Both the position numbers and the translations under genes were made by a program. This document shows positions 24,401 through 32,362 of a stretch of 64,000 bases of DNA, in pieces (the stretch's first letter is position 1; each line of letters opens with the position of its first letter). The notes beneath the pieces were generated by a model, which was given only the letters and a program-made list of their open reading frames with translations, did not search any database and was not told the origin of the DNA. Source of the DNA: Struthio camelus (lineage: Eukaryota; Chordata; Aves; Struthioniformes; Struthionidae); the NCBI RefSeq assembly GCF_040807025.1, contig NC_090947.1:5146001-5210000 (forward strand). The letters run 5' to 3'.

Positions 24401-25388
24401 GGAAATTTTCTTGATTCTGCTCTTCCTTATACCATATTTGGATTGCAAGTTCGTTTAGCATTACACCAGACTTAGCTTCATGGTTATGTTCCTTCCATTG
24501 TCTTGGAAGAGCATTCCCACTGGCATCAAAATCTTCTAGGAAACACCTCAACGGTAAAGACTACCCACAAGAAAGCATCCTATGGAGCATTAGCGTCTGG
24601 AATATTAGGTCAGCCCTAGAGATAGGAGCAAAAATGCAACCCTGTGATCCTGTGAATTGTTGAACAGAGGGAGGGGGTAAGGAGACCCTCAGTATTGTTT
24701 TAAAAAGGAGCTGTGGGTATGAGAGAAACAGGCAGACCTACAGCAGGAAGCCCCAGGTGATGTTTTGTGGGAGGACAACGTAGATTTGTGCATGTGCAAA
24801 TGTGATCACAAAGTGATCTAGAATTAGGTACTGTTCACATGGAGACTGTGGTTATATATATTTATATAATATGTAAGTGTGGATGCCAATTACATAGAGA
24901 TAGATGGGTGTGTAAAATAAGAATATAGATGTGTTACACAGTGAACAGAAAGCTACTACACAGCAGTATATCTCGCCAGTACTTTTGAAGCATGAGCTGC
25001 AGGACAATTAGGTTTTATACAGCAGCGTCTAGCTTTGCATCCCTAGGTTTCTATTCAGTTGAGTGCAGATGTAGAGGTATAGGAGTATGCATCCATTTAT
25101 TTATATTAGACCAAAAAAGCCCAACATTTGTAATTCCAAAATCCGGTGTGAATACGTTCCTGAGCACTCTCTCCAGCCTCACAGTCAAATGAGCAGCCAT
25201 TCCTCTCTTTTCTTCATTTATATTATTAATTCTTTAGACTGTCACACGCTAAATATTTTCCTTTAAACTTCTAGGTTTTCATCAACTTTGCTAAAGATCA
25301 AGCAGAGCCTGATAGCCTGGATCCCGATGTGGCGTCGGACAGCTGTGACACAAGTAGCCAAAATAGCACCATAAGCTCCATCTATTGA
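536..25388 (+). CDS. ABCA12: ABCA12, 3' portion (last 20 coding exons, spliced)
   Basis: This is an ATP-binding cassette subfamily A lipid transporter. In vertebrate skin the family member ABCA12 loads glucosylceramides into lamellar granules for the epidermal barrier. Joining the 20 exons 536-788, 2070-2156, 3380-3473, 5012-5139, 6279-6366, 7805-7910, 11453-11507, 12017-12194, 14159-14274, 14919-15078, 16502-16770, 17457-17667, 19347-19456, 20080-20224, 20640-20774, 22163-22266, 22556-22648, 23119-23224, 23922-24059 and 25275-25388 gives 895 codons plus TGA with no stop and with matching phase at every junction. In order it encodes the first helix of transmembrane domain 2, a large extracellular loop rich in N-glycosylation sequons, five further helices, and nucleotide-binding domain 2 (Walker A near residue 587 of this fragment, signature near 693, Walker B near 706, H-loop His near 745). 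The regulatory tail comes last. Identity is to ABCA12 rather than another ABCA member, since long blocks match the human protein as I know it. The N-terminal two thirds lie left of the window. Confidence 0.96.
2012..2042. repeat. (TC)n microsatellite
   Basis: 31 nt of perfect TC repeat ending 27 nt before the ABCA12 exon at 2070, so it extends that exon's polypyrimidine tract. Confidence 0.97.
2070..2156 (+). CDS. ABCA12: ABCA12 exon w2: extracellular loop
   Basis: The exon has 87 nt between TCTTAG and GTAAGT. It completes the split Gly codon and reads [18 protein letters not shown] then [11 protein letters not shown]. Two N-glycosylation sequons (NET and NES) and a cysteine fit an extracellular loop. 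It ends two bases into a codon (TC), which forces the next exon to begin with a single completing base. A (TC)n microsatellite ends 27 nt before the exon. Confidence 0.9.
3380..3473 (+). CDS. ABCA12: ABCA12 exon w3: extracellular loop, Cys-rich (short, easily missed)
   Basis: This 94-nt exon is not contained in any long open frame. I found it because exons w2 and w4 do not join in frame. The acceptor is TTTCAG before 3380 and the donor is CAG|GTAACT. After completing a Ser codon it reads [18 protein letters not shown] then [13 protein letters not shown]. This aligns without gaps to the human C-L-N-K-D...W-N-T-S-G...V-C-S-C segment. Its cysteines probably pair within the extracellular loop. 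Confidence 0.88.
3930..4048 (+). repeat. Ancient amniote MIR-type SINE remnant
   Basis: The segment reads ACAGTGGAACATACAGAACC then ...GGGCCCTGCTGAGC... GGAAAAGGCAGATCCTGCCC and CCTTACAGTTTAA. This is the order and spacing of the amniote MIR-type SINE found in reptile and bird genomes (a ...GGGCCCCATTGTGC... GACAGTCCCTGCCC... CTTACAGTCTAA pattern, from memory). It is diverged and the family assignment is tentative. Confidence 0.6.
5012..5139 (+). CDS. ABCA12: ABCA12 exon w4: extracellular loop
   Basis: The acceptor is CCTCTCAG before 5012 and the donor GTACAG at 5140. It reads [36 protein letters not shown] and KDFLQK, ending two bases into an Arg codon. The SYSPPHRRT block and the NLT sequon are strongly conserved with mammalian ABCA12. 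Confidence 0.95.
5565..5620. repeat. 28-nt tandem duplication
   Basis: Two exact copies of a 28-nt unit starting CCTTTGTCTGACTC lie head to tail in the ABCA12 intron after exon w4. Confidence 0.95.
6279..6366 (+). CDS. ABCA12: ABCA12 exon w5: extracellular loop
   Basis: The acceptor is CCACTCAG before 6279 and the donor AAG|GTAACT. It completes Arg and reads [18 protein letters not shown] then [11 protein letters not shown]. The [11 protein letters not shown] block is nearly identical to the human protein. It contains an NRT glycosylation sequon and ends in phase 0. Confidence 0.95.
6367..7804 (+). other. ABCA12: ABCA12 intron without visible features
   Basis: The phase is continuous from exon w5 to w6. 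I see no repeat or conserved-looking element. The same holds for the introns 789-2011, 2157-3379, 15079-16501 (apart from the A17 tract and a T12 tract near 15700), 20775-22162, 23225-23921 and 24060-25274. Confidence 0.7.
7805..7910 (+). CDS. ABCA12: ABCA12 exon w6: extracellular loop
   Basis: The acceptor is GTGTGCAG before 7805 and the donor GTAGGT at 7911. It reads [35 protein letters not shown]. The middle block is almost invariant in ABCA12. The NET in the last part is a further sequon. Confidence 0.95.
7911..11452 (+). other. ABCA12: Largest ABCA12 intron in the window
   Basis: 3.5 kb between exons w6 and w7. No coding exon was found and none is needed, since phase and protein homology are continuous across it. 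The stretch 9350-10450 is AT-rich, with a possible old repeat at 10375-10450. Otherwise I see nothing. Confidence 0.75.
10375..10450. repeat. Possible ancient interspersed repeat fragment
   Basis: ATGCCTAAATATGGATTTAG AACC...TTTTTAGGCACAATAAACATCTTGGCCC resembles an old repeat seen widely in turtles, crocodilians and birds (GCCTAAATACGGATTTAGG ... TAGGCACCCA..AAATCTTGGCC, from memory). I cannot name the family. Confidence 0.4.
11453..11507 (+). CDS. ABCA12: ABCA12 exon w7: extracellular loop (55-nt micro-exon)
   Basis: A 14-base T tract and TTGTAG precede 11453, and the donor is GTAAGA at 11508. It encodes [18 protein letters not shown] and two bases of a Met codon, matching the human SHPYPG segment. 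It is the shortest coding exon in the window. Phase agrees with both neighbours. Confidence 0.92.
12017..12194 (+). CDS. ABCA12: ABCA12 exon w8: transmembrane helix and coupling segment
   Basis: The acceptor is TTTCCCCAG before 12017 and the donor GTAAAT at 12195. A hydrophobic helix ([19 protein letters not shown]) is followed by [32 protein letters not shown] and VYDL. The [15 protein letters not shown] block is the cytosolic coupling loop typical of ABCA transporters. Confidence 0.96.
12407..12444. repeat. (TC)n microsatellite
   Basis: 38 nt (19 units) of perfect TC repeat in the ABCA12 intron following exon w8. Confidence 0.97.
12905..13005 (-). repeat. MIR-like SINE remnant
   Basis: The stretch CTCTGAAGTTTAGTTCCCTC..GATAAAGAGGGCTAATAGCA...GGGGCTATGAGGATAAAT follows the MIR core in reverse orientation (CAGTTTCCTCATCTGTAAAA then ...ATAATA... 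TTGTGAGGATTAAAT, from memory). The divergence is high. Confidence 0.55.
14159..14274 (+). CDS. ABCA12: ABCA12 exon w9: transmembrane helices
   Basis: The acceptor is TTTTGCAG before 14159 and the donor GTAAGC at 14275. It reads [17 protein letters not shown], then [18 protein letters not shown] and LLFG. It carries one helix, a short loop and the start of the next helix. Confidence 0.95.
14450..14525 (+). repeat. MIR-like SINE remnant (partial)
   Basis: CCTATTTTATTCAAAGCAAA ... ATTCAAGGTCACAGTGACAG resembles the forward MIR core (CCATTTTACAGA... then CCCAAGGTCACACAG). It is short and weak. Confidence 0.4.
14919..15078 (+). CDS. ABCA12: ABCA12 exon w10: transmembrane helices
   Basis: The acceptor is TTTATAG before 14919 and the donor CAG|GTAGGT. 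It reads [18 protein letters not shown], then [18 protein letters not shown] and a charged end (SQEKATDQ). It matches the human order closely and ends in phase 0. Confidence 0.95.
16502..16770 (+). CDS. ABCA12: ABCA12 exon w11: last transmembrane helix region
   Basis: The acceptor is CTTTTTCAG before 16502 and the donor GTAAGT at 16771. At 269 nt it is the longest internal exon here. It includes the nearly invariant [15 protein letters not shown] block, the [16 protein letters not shown] segment and a final helix ([17 protein letters not shown]) before the cytosolic linker. Confidence 0.96.
17457..17667 (+). CDS. ABCA12: ABCA12 exon w12: linker and start of nucleotide-binding domain 2
   Basis: The acceptor is CCCGTAG before 17457 and the donor GAG|GTATGC. 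The acidic linker [16 protein letters not shown] is shared with the human protein. It leads into the A-loop region ([15 protein letters not shown], with the aromatic residue that stacks on adenine) and [13 protein letters not shown]. Confidence 0.96.
17975..18055 (+). repeat. Ancient MIR-type SINE remnant, 3' part
   Basis: CACAGCGCCTAACCTGTTGG...TAGGTCACTGGAAGCCGCTG CTATACAGTAAATGA resembles the 3' half of the amniote MIR-type SINE (ACAGCGCCTAGCACAATGGG ... CTAGGCGCTAC..TAATACAAAT, from memory). Confidence 0.55.
19347..19456 (+). CDS. ABCA12: ABCA12 exon w13: NBD2 Walker A
   Basis: The acceptor is GCAACCCAG before 19347 and the donor is GTATGG at 19457. It begins [27 protein letters not shown] is the Walker A P-loop with the catalytic Lys, so the site looks competent. 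It continues [18 protein letters not shown] and ends two bases into a Gly codon. Confidence 0.96.
20080..20224 (+). CDS. ABCA12: ABCA12 exon w14: NBD2 Q-loop
   Basis: The acceptor is TTACGCAG before 20080 and the donor GTGAGT at 20225. It contains [20 protein letters not shown]; the Gln in YCPQ is the Q-loop residue. It continues [17 protein letters not shown]. It ends in phase 0. Confidence 0.96.
20640..20774 (+). CDS. ABCA12: ABCA12 exon w15: NBD2 signature motif and Walker B strand
   Basis: The acceptor is CTCCCATAG before 20640 and the donor CTG|GTAAGA. It has exactly 45 codons, phase 0 at both ends. It contains [20 protein letters not shown], where the ABC signature has the ABCA-type KLS form rather than LSGGQ, and ends in the Walker B strand (SILLL) just before Asp-Glu. 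The exon's open frame is too short to stand out in a simple ORF scan. Confidence 0.95.
22163..22266 (+). CDS. ABCA12: ABCA12 exon w16: NBD2 Walker B, D-loop, H-loop
   Basis: The acceptor is TTCCCTATAG before 22163 and the donor GTGGGG at 22267. It starts [20 protein letters not shown] (Walker B Asp-Glu with catalytic Glu, then the D-loop). It ends CSVILTSH with the H-loop His, so all catalytic elements of this ATPase half are intact. Confidence 0.96.
22556..22648 (+). CDS. ABCA12: ABCA12 exon w17: end of NBD2
   Basis: The acceptor is TTATCAG before 22556 and the donor is GTCAGT at 22649. It reads [18 protein letters not shown] then [12 protein letters not shown], the standard end of an ABCA nucleotide-binding domain. 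The frame remains open through the 289-nt intron upstream, but there it does not join exon w16 in frame. Confidence 0.95.
23119..23224 (+). CDS. ABCA12: ABCA12 exon w18: regulatory domain
   Basis: The acceptor is a T tract ending CCCCTCAG before 23119 and the donor AAG|GTAAAC. It completes Arg and reads [16 protein letters not shown], then [19 protein letters not shown]. It matches the C-terminal regulatory fold that follows ABCA nucleotide-binding domains. Confidence 0.95.
23922..24059 (+). CDS. ABCA12: ABCA12 exon w19: regulatory domain
   Basis: The acceptor is TTCTTACAG before 23922 and the donor GAG|GTAAGG. There are 46 codons, phase 0 at both ends, reading [36 protein letters not shown] and [10 protein letters not shown]. 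The [15 protein letters not shown] block is almost invariant in ABCA12. Confidence 0.95.
25275..25388 (+). CDS. ABCA12: ABCA12 terminal coding exon w20
   Basis: The acceptor is AACTTCTAG before 25275, and the exon runs 37 codons to TGA. It begins VFINFAKDQ, the ABCA12 family end motif, then an acidic stretch, then [14 protein letters not shown] and stop. The STIS block aligns with the human tail, but the human protein as I recall it continues about ten residues further with an acidic end. The bird protein therefore has a shorter, different extreme C-terminus. Confidence 0.93.
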   Translation, partial: VFINFAKDQAEPDSLDPDVASDSCDTSSQNSTISSIY

Positions 25389-25510
25389 GGGGACCCAACC
25401 ACAGGGTATCAAAGCTTGGGGAATAGACCTGATGGCCCCAGGGAGTTCTTCTTGCCCTGTTTTGGATGATTCTAGAATGCTGGGAATAAAAAGTCACATT
25501 TTCTTAAAGT
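25389..25510 (+). terminator. ABCA12: ABCA12 3' UTR with poly(A) signal AATAAA
   Basis: A canonical AATAAA lies at 25485-25490, 97 nt after the stop codon. A T-rich element (T tract from about 25512) follows, as expected downstream of a cleavage site. No other poly(A) signal lies nearer. Use of this site is inferred; the cleavage point is probably near 25505. Confidence 0.7.
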
Positions 25511-25844
25511 ACTCTTTTTTTTTTTTTTTTATATGCACTTAATTTTGTTACTAGGAGCATGGTGAAAAGTTAAAAACTGGCATTTGGTTACAAATCAGAT
25601 TGGTCTTTCCACAGGTTCTTTTTTTTTTTTTTTTTCCTCCCCCAGCTCTTGTTTTATGATCACTTTTATGCCTGTGAAGACTTAGTTGACATCACCTGCT
25701 CTTGCTGCTGGTGGCTATTTGCTTACAGGACGAACGGTCATGATGGAGCAGAGGAGCTGTGGGCAGTGCAGGGGGGTTGACAGAGAGGCAGCCCCGTGGC
25801 CGCCCTCTCTGAAAACCCACGCTCCACTCCTTGCTCTGTAACAG

Positions 25845-25985
25845 ACTTGCTGGCTGACCATGAGAAAGTCGCTCGGTTTTGACAGTTTCCCCACCAGTAA
25901 AATGGGGTTCATGGCGCTGCCCTACCTCACAGGGGTGTTGTGAGGATGTAGGTGTTATGTACTATGAGTTGCATATGCCATTGGT
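25845..25985 (-). repeat. MIR SINE remnant downstream of ABCA12
   Basis: It contains ACTTGCTGGCTGACCATGAG, CAGTTTCCCCACCAGTAAAA, TGGGG, CCCTACCTCACAGGGGTG and TTGTGAGGATGTAGGTG in the exact order of a reverse-orientation MIR (TGTGACCTTGGGCAAGTCAC, CAGTTTCCTCATCTGTAAAA TGGGG, CCTACCTCATAGGGTTG TTGTGAGGATTAAA, from memory). It is the clearest old SINE in the window. Confidence 0.75.
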
Positions 25986-27773
25986 GGGGGCCGTCTTTCG
26001 TAATGACATAAAGCTTTTCTATTCGTGTGGGTTATGTCAGTACAAATACAATTATTTCAAAATCAGTGCTTCCAGTTGTTTTGGTTTATTCCTGTAGTTT
26101 GCACCAGCTCTGTGTAATCTCTAGCCTAAGTCCTCTAGCTCCAGGCATTTGCCGGTATTTGGTACCTGCAGTTCAGTAATACCTCAAGAGCGTGTTCGAC
26201 CTCGGAGATCTGACCTGTCGTTCCCAAATCCGGTGTCCTCTCCCTTGACGGCCACTCAGTCTCCTTGTGGCAGACTGGCCAGTCCCGGCCATAGCAGAGG
26301 CTGGAGAGGACAAGGACACAGCTTCCCACACCCAGTCAGCCCAGGAACACTGCTCCACCAGCTGGCCCCAGTTTGTCCTTTTGGCCAACGTTCAGAGCCT
26401 CTTTGTTCCAGCAGAAGCATAGTACAAGGTAAGTATATTTGTGAAAACCTCTTACATAAAGAAGTTTGCTCCAAACAGTCTTGTTTTCCTGAGCAGTGTT
26501 TCCCTTGCTCAGAAAATCCTTGCATCTGCCCAGCCTCCCTCTCCCAAGAGGCACTGTGTCTTCATCTGCCACCCCAGACTCTTGACCACCCTGTAACTCT
26601 GTAGCTGTGTTTTCCCACGTAATAAGGCATGATTTTCTTCTTTGAAGACTCTGCCTACAGGCTTTAAATAAGACCACTGCTTACTGTTGAGCAGCAGACC
26701 ACCAGCAGCTGAGTGCAGCATACCAGCATGCGTGTCCTGCTTTTTTTTCCCAGAAGAGTCGGTAGACAGAAGAGTTTTATATTGCTCTTTATCAGTATAA
26801 GGCCTCAAGGGCTCGGTTTTGGGCCAGGATGTTGGTGTACGTGGTGGTATTCAAGCACACAGCAAACTTAAAGCCTTTTGAGTTCAACAAAGTTACTACT
26901 GCTGGTGGAAGCTGCTGATAAAGCCGGGTGGCACTTACCTTGTAAGGCCTGGGAAGGCACATGTGACGCTTGATTTTTCATTCACGTACACAATTCCAAC
27001 CAGAGAGGGTTTTTTTTTGTTGTTTTGGGTTTTTTTTTTCTCCAAAGCTAATTTGAGCCCAGGGAACCTTTAGATGAAAGCTGCAATGACAGGTCTTTCT
27101 CACCCTGATCATCAGAGGAGCTTTACTAGTTCAGTTCACATTTGATGCTAAGGCTCACTGAGACAATCATGCAAAGAACAGATACCTTAAATATCGAGCG
27201 TGTTCAGGATTTTACAGTGGGATTCAGAAGTTCAGAGTTTAGCTACTGCAAGGAGGTCACATTCTCTCGATGTTGGTGTAAACTTCTCACTGATAGCAGG
27301 ATGAGTTTTGTTATGGATGGAAGGTATTACCAAGCCTTGAATTATGCCTCAACCTGCTGACTGTAATTAAAACTAGAATTCAGCTTCTTTCCAGAATGCG
27401 TTTGACACCTGCAGTTTATAAGTAACCAAAAGCGTTGCCCGGACTTTCAGTGTAGCTTCTATTATGTCTCCAGCTCTGCAAAAGCTCTTTTTCCCCCTCA
27501 CTTTCATTGCATATCTTAAAACAGATCACAGTATAAAATTAAGCTTTCCTCTAATGGAGGGCTTGCGCTCCCTGCAAAGGACTCGGAGCATGAATGCCAA
27601 TGATTTAAATGCAGTCTTGTAATACCAATCAGAATATTATTTTATTATGTCAATGGGTTTGCAACTGCCAATGAAAGATGGATCTTCAGTCTCTGTCCAG
27701 ATGTACTTTACATTTAATTGAGGGAAACTGTGATACAAAGCTATTCTTTTGTCCCTTTAGAGTCTGCTAATCC

Positions 27774-27798
27774 AAAAAAAAAAAAAAAGGGGGGGGGG
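27774..27798. repeat. A15-G10 homopolymer junction
   Basis: Fifteen A are followed directly by ten G on the + strand, in the AT-richer intergenic part. Confidence 0.95.
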
Positions 27799-28410
27799 AA
27801 TGATTCACTGGAACACTTCAGCAAGTTGTAGTTTAATTGGGTAAAATAGATCTTTTAAAAAAAGCAAAAAGCATCCTTTGAATTTCCACCCAATTGTAGC
27901 ATTAATAGAAACATCTGCTTCATACAAAACGTGTCATGGTCATGATATATGCTCTCCATTTATACTTGCAGGTAAAAATAAAACATCTGTTACTGCAATC
28001 AAGTCTGCAGGTATTGGTCCAAACAAGCAAAAGTTTACATACTTAAGGGAATTTAATTGAAATCCAGGGAGAAGTAGTTAAAAACTATTTAGGGGATTAA
28101 AGCATCTGGCAAGTACGTCGTATGTAACAGCTACCACCAGAGGCTGAATCATCTTTTTTGCCATATCGCAATCGTGCCTACTCCCTGCAGAGCCTTATAG
28201 CTTCACCGTGTCCTCTCCTGAGGTAGGACGTGCCCCAGCCTTGCTCCCAGGACACTGAACGCAGAAGCGAATAGTGTGCTGTCTCAGAAAGCCTGCGCCA
28301 GGTTTCTCATCCTCCCCTTCGTCTTCCCAGAGGAGACTGCCTTCTGCTTCCAGGACCAGCCGGGATTACACAGCTACTACTAAGAAATAAACTGCTAAAA
28401 TCAGTCTTAA

Positions 28411-28460
28411 AAATTACGAGTAGCGTAATTACGAGTACCCTGATGCGGTACGCATCAGGG
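28411..28460. repeat. Perfect hairpin with adjoining direct repeats
   Basis: CCCTGATGCG (28438-28447) and its exact reverse complement CGCATCAGGG (28451-28460) flank a GTA loop. Immediately upstream AATTACGAGTA occurs twice 15 nt apart, and ATTACG/CGTAAT form a further small inverted repeat. It lies about 3 kb beyond the ABCA12 poly(A) site. Confidence 0.9.
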
Positions 28461-31400
28461 GATGGGCAGGGACGCTGCCCTAGCTTCGATGCTTGCAGCA
28501 GTCCTCACGCTACCCGTGTATGGGGTGCTGGCTTCAGAAGCGGGTTGCAGGATGAAGCGGTTTCACAGTGGGGTTTTCAGGAGAGCTACCCAAAAACGCA
28601 AACCCCAGCGTGTCCTCCCGGCATCTGACGTACATCTACCCAGAGCCCTCCAAGTCACTGGGCCCTCCTCGTCGAAAGCCCTCCAAGGCCCTGCAGAAAC
28701 ATCTCCTTTACAGGACTCTGCTTCCAAAAGAGCCGAGCAACTGCCAAGACAGCTCCATATGTCCGTTGCCGAGCAAGGAGCCAAGCTCGTCGGAAAGGCT
28801 GAGATCAGGAAAGGCCAGAGGAGCGCTCGGCGTGACCGCGTGCATCATCTCTCCGCAAGCGTGACATGAAAGCTGCAGACCGGTGGGAAAACAAGCTTTT
28901 CATCCCCGTTCGCTAATGCAGTCTCACTTCAGCCCCCCTAATAACACACGTTCAAGGCAACAGGGAGCAGTGGCGCTGGGCAGGACCCGCTGGAGCGATC
29001 ATGCAGCCCGTGTATGTTAATTGGAAGTGCATGGGCTTCAATCGAGCTTAATTTAAGAATGCTCTGAGAAATCACAGAGCAAAGCAAAGCACAGTTATGC
29101 ACAGCGCTAGGGCTAAACAAGTCTGGGGCCAGAGAGTCGAGGAGGAATTTCATAATTGGTTACGTGGATTGTGAGACTGGTTCAAATCAATTTTGCGGTC
29201 GGAGCAGGGGGCTTGGAGACCCCGATTCGAGTCGCCTTCCTGGCTCTCTCCATTTATCCCTTTGAGCTGCTGATTAGGGGATGGCGCTTCGCAAGCCTGA
29301 TCTTTGCTCGGCTTCAGCCTCACCGCATTCGGCCGCCGAGGGCTGGCGTCACGGGGCCGGGAAAGAGGACTGGAAATGGGAACCCATCAGCAGAGAAAAG
29401 CTGTTCAGAAGGGCCAAAATTAAGCACAGGTTATCTCAGCCTGACCTCTGTTGTGAAAATACATTCAGGGTCAATAAGGCTTTCCTGTCCTTTCACGGGG
29501 GGCAGTGATCTTGTGAGTTGGTTGGATCCGAAAGGGTTTTCTGAGATGCAATGAACATGCCCAAGTAAACATATTAGAGGGTCAGGATGGGGCCCTGGCC
29601 TCCTAAAACATGTACGGTTTCATTGCAGTCGCTGAGAGCTCCTGCCCTTAATAGGGGAAATGTTTTTTGGAAGCTAGCGAAAGAAAAAAAAAAAAGGTTG
29701 TTGGATGGTAACAGCGCATCGTGTGATTTTCCTTTTTTTTTTTTTTTCCGGCAGACAACAGCTGTGATCTTGCATAGCTATAACAAAATATCGGCAGCGT
29801 TGTCAGAGGAGAGAGCAATAGAGAAAGGAAGCAGTGGGGAGCGACAGACATGACTTCGCCAGAATTATTATTCCACGACAGTATTTAAATTTCAAAAAAA
29901 AGAAAAAAAACACCCTAATTAATTTAGTTGTTTGGGGAGAGGGTGGAAACGAGGAAGATGGCACTGAAATAGCAAGAACAGCATTAGCATGGAAGGCGGC
30001 TGGCGCTCAGTTGCCGCTGGCCTCGCTCCTCGTGCTGCCTGCCCGGCCAGCGTCGGTACCGGCAGCGAAAGCCGGCTCGAGGAGCCCGGCTGAACAAAGC
30101 CCTTTTTGGGCCAAACCTCGCTCCCGTCGGGTCACTCGGGTCTGGAAAAGGCCACAAAATGCCTGTGAACCCGAGCCACCCCGAGGGGTCCTGCTGGCAC
30201 CTTTCAACACCCGGAGTCCCTTGGCTGAGGGCGTCTCGGCTGCGTTTCTTTTCCCTCATAATTGCGGCTTTAAGCAATTTTTTGGAAATACGCCATTGCC
30301 GGCGAGGGCGATGCGGAGGGCCTCGCGCTGGGGAGAGAAGGGACATCACTGATGGGGCTCCCACCAGGTTTAAGGCCCAAAGCACCGCTGTGCTCCTCGC
30401 CCCTGCCCTCCGGCTTAACGCGGGCTCTTGAATTTGAATTTGAAGCGGTGGGTCCGAGCGGTTTGGGGTCTGGAAGCCTGTTCTCCAAAGGGGTCAGGTC
30501 TTCGCCCAACGCCAAAAAGCAAACGGAAAACGGAGCGCCTCTTCCACGCAGGAGAAACGGAGGATTTATGGTAACGCGCATGAGATAAAATTCAAGGGAA
30601 GACAGGGCAATAATTGAGGTTTTTACCTCCATTAGCGGGGTCAAGGTGAGCTCTCAGCCCTCTACTGCCTGCATCTTCGCTGCCAGTGAAAGGGGCTTTT
30701 TTGCAGCCACCCTCTTTAATGCGCAGTGGCTATTTCCCAGTCGGAGCCTTGCAAATTAAAGCGTTGCAACAGGCCACAACTAGGAAGAAGTAGGATGAGA
30801 CCGCCTCCCGCCCATAGCCAGACCTGATTAGGTTATTCTCGTGCAAAACAGGCATGCATTTACGTTAAAATGCTGCCAGCCGGATTGCAGGCCAATTAAA
30901 ATACCTCCCTCAGGGTCCGCGCAGCCAATTAGCAGTGCACCTTTAACGAGGCCGGCGGAGTTGCAGAGAGACGCACGCCGAGAGGGCCGCTGCTACCGAG
31001 CGGGCTCTGCCTGGCGACCCCGCGGGCTACGGAGGGGCTTTGCGCGCGGCTGCCCCGGTGCTGGCCACCGCTGTGGTGAGCGGCGCGGCGGTGGCTTTGG
31101 CACAGCCTCGAAGGACATCGCAGCTTCCCGTGGGCTTCACGGTGGGCAGCCAAAGCCCATCACGAGCCTCATTAGCAAGATGTAATGCTTTCTGGGCTAT
31201 ACCGCGGCACTCACCTCTTGGCCTTACGGTAGCTGGAGGCTACGACCCTCCCGTTTTGCTGCGTCTTCAAAAGGACGAACAAACCAGTGACCAAGGCAGG
31301 CAGGCCTGGAGACACCCTGGGTGAAATTCAGTTAATTACCGCTTCTTTCTAGCACCTCATTAGAGCGGAGGCTGCTTTCCAGTTAAAGGAAGCGCTCTTT

Positions 31401-32301
31401 GGGAGCTGCTCGCCTCCCTGAAAGAGTTGCCAGGCCAAACGCGCAGGTTTGCCCTGAGCTGGCAGCGCTCGGTGCCGTTAGGCTCTGCTGTGCTGCCGGG
31501 GGCGCACCAAACCAGAGCATGCAGCCCAAAACCAAACTCAGCCCAGCCCAGCTCAAGCCAACCCTAAGGGAGTAAGAGCTCTGCAGCAAAGAGGCATTAT
31601 TTTTTTGGCTAGGGGCCAGGGCCTCAGCTGGGGTAAATCAGCAGAGCAAATGAAAAGCTGCGGGCATCCACCCCCTTAGAGAGCTGTGCACCAGATGTTC
31701 CAGGTGGTCCTTGTCCCTGGGAGTTTCACAAGGTGTAGGAGCTCCAGATGCCTTTCTGACCCAAATCTTGAGCATAACTCCCCAAAACAGCTGGGCCAGA
31801 CCCAGCTGAGGTGGGTCAGGAGCATGGTCCAGGTTTGGAGCCCCGGCCCAAAACCTACTGACATCTACCCCGCAGCGGGACCACATCTTGCTCTGCAAAC
31901 TTCCTAGCTAGAATCCTGTTTAAAGAGTGCAAACAAAGCTGAAGGGGAATCCTCTTTGCCCACTGCGTCACAGCCTGCGGCTTGGCTTTTAACGCAAAAT
32001 CACACCACCTTGCACAGGGCTGTGTCTGGAGACAGCTACTGATAGGTGCCGAGGAGCCTGTGTCTCACAAATCCTCACGCGCTCCTTCCAAAATGCTTCT
32101 TTAAGTGCCTTCGGTTGTTGGCGAAACGTGCAAAAATCGCGTCTGTAGGCTTATTCAGATTATACGACAATTATAATCATTCCCCTCTATCACCGCAAAG
32201 CCGGCTGCAGCGTCGGTGGATGGGTTCTGCTCCGGGAATCAGCCCAGTCAGCCCTGCATCTGCTACAGTCCGACCAAGGCAGCCCCGCTTTTGCTGGGTT
32301 T

Positions 32302-32362
32302 GGGATAAAAAAGGAGGAGAGCGGTGGTTTGGGATAAAAAAGGAGGAGAGTGGTGGTTTGGG
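32302..32362. repeat. Tandem duplication (about 31-nt unit, two copies)
   Basis: A unit containing GGGATAAAAAAGGAGGAGAG and GTGGTTT occurs twice head to tail with one substitution (AGCGG against AGTGG). The single difference creates or removes a CpG. Confidence 0.9.

Larger units (their letters stand above)
25511..28200. other. Intergenic, AT-richer part
   Basis: It begins with two long T tracts (about 25512-25530 and 25619-25635). It then holds the MIR remnant at 25845-25985 and an A15-G10 run at 27774. There is no exon-like frame with homology to anything I know. Confidence 0.7.

Noticed and set aside
28462..29554. Several 70-135-codon frames on both strands near 28.5-29.5 kb
   Set aside because: They overlap one another, have no protein similarity that I recognise, and arise from GC-rich sequence with few stop codons.
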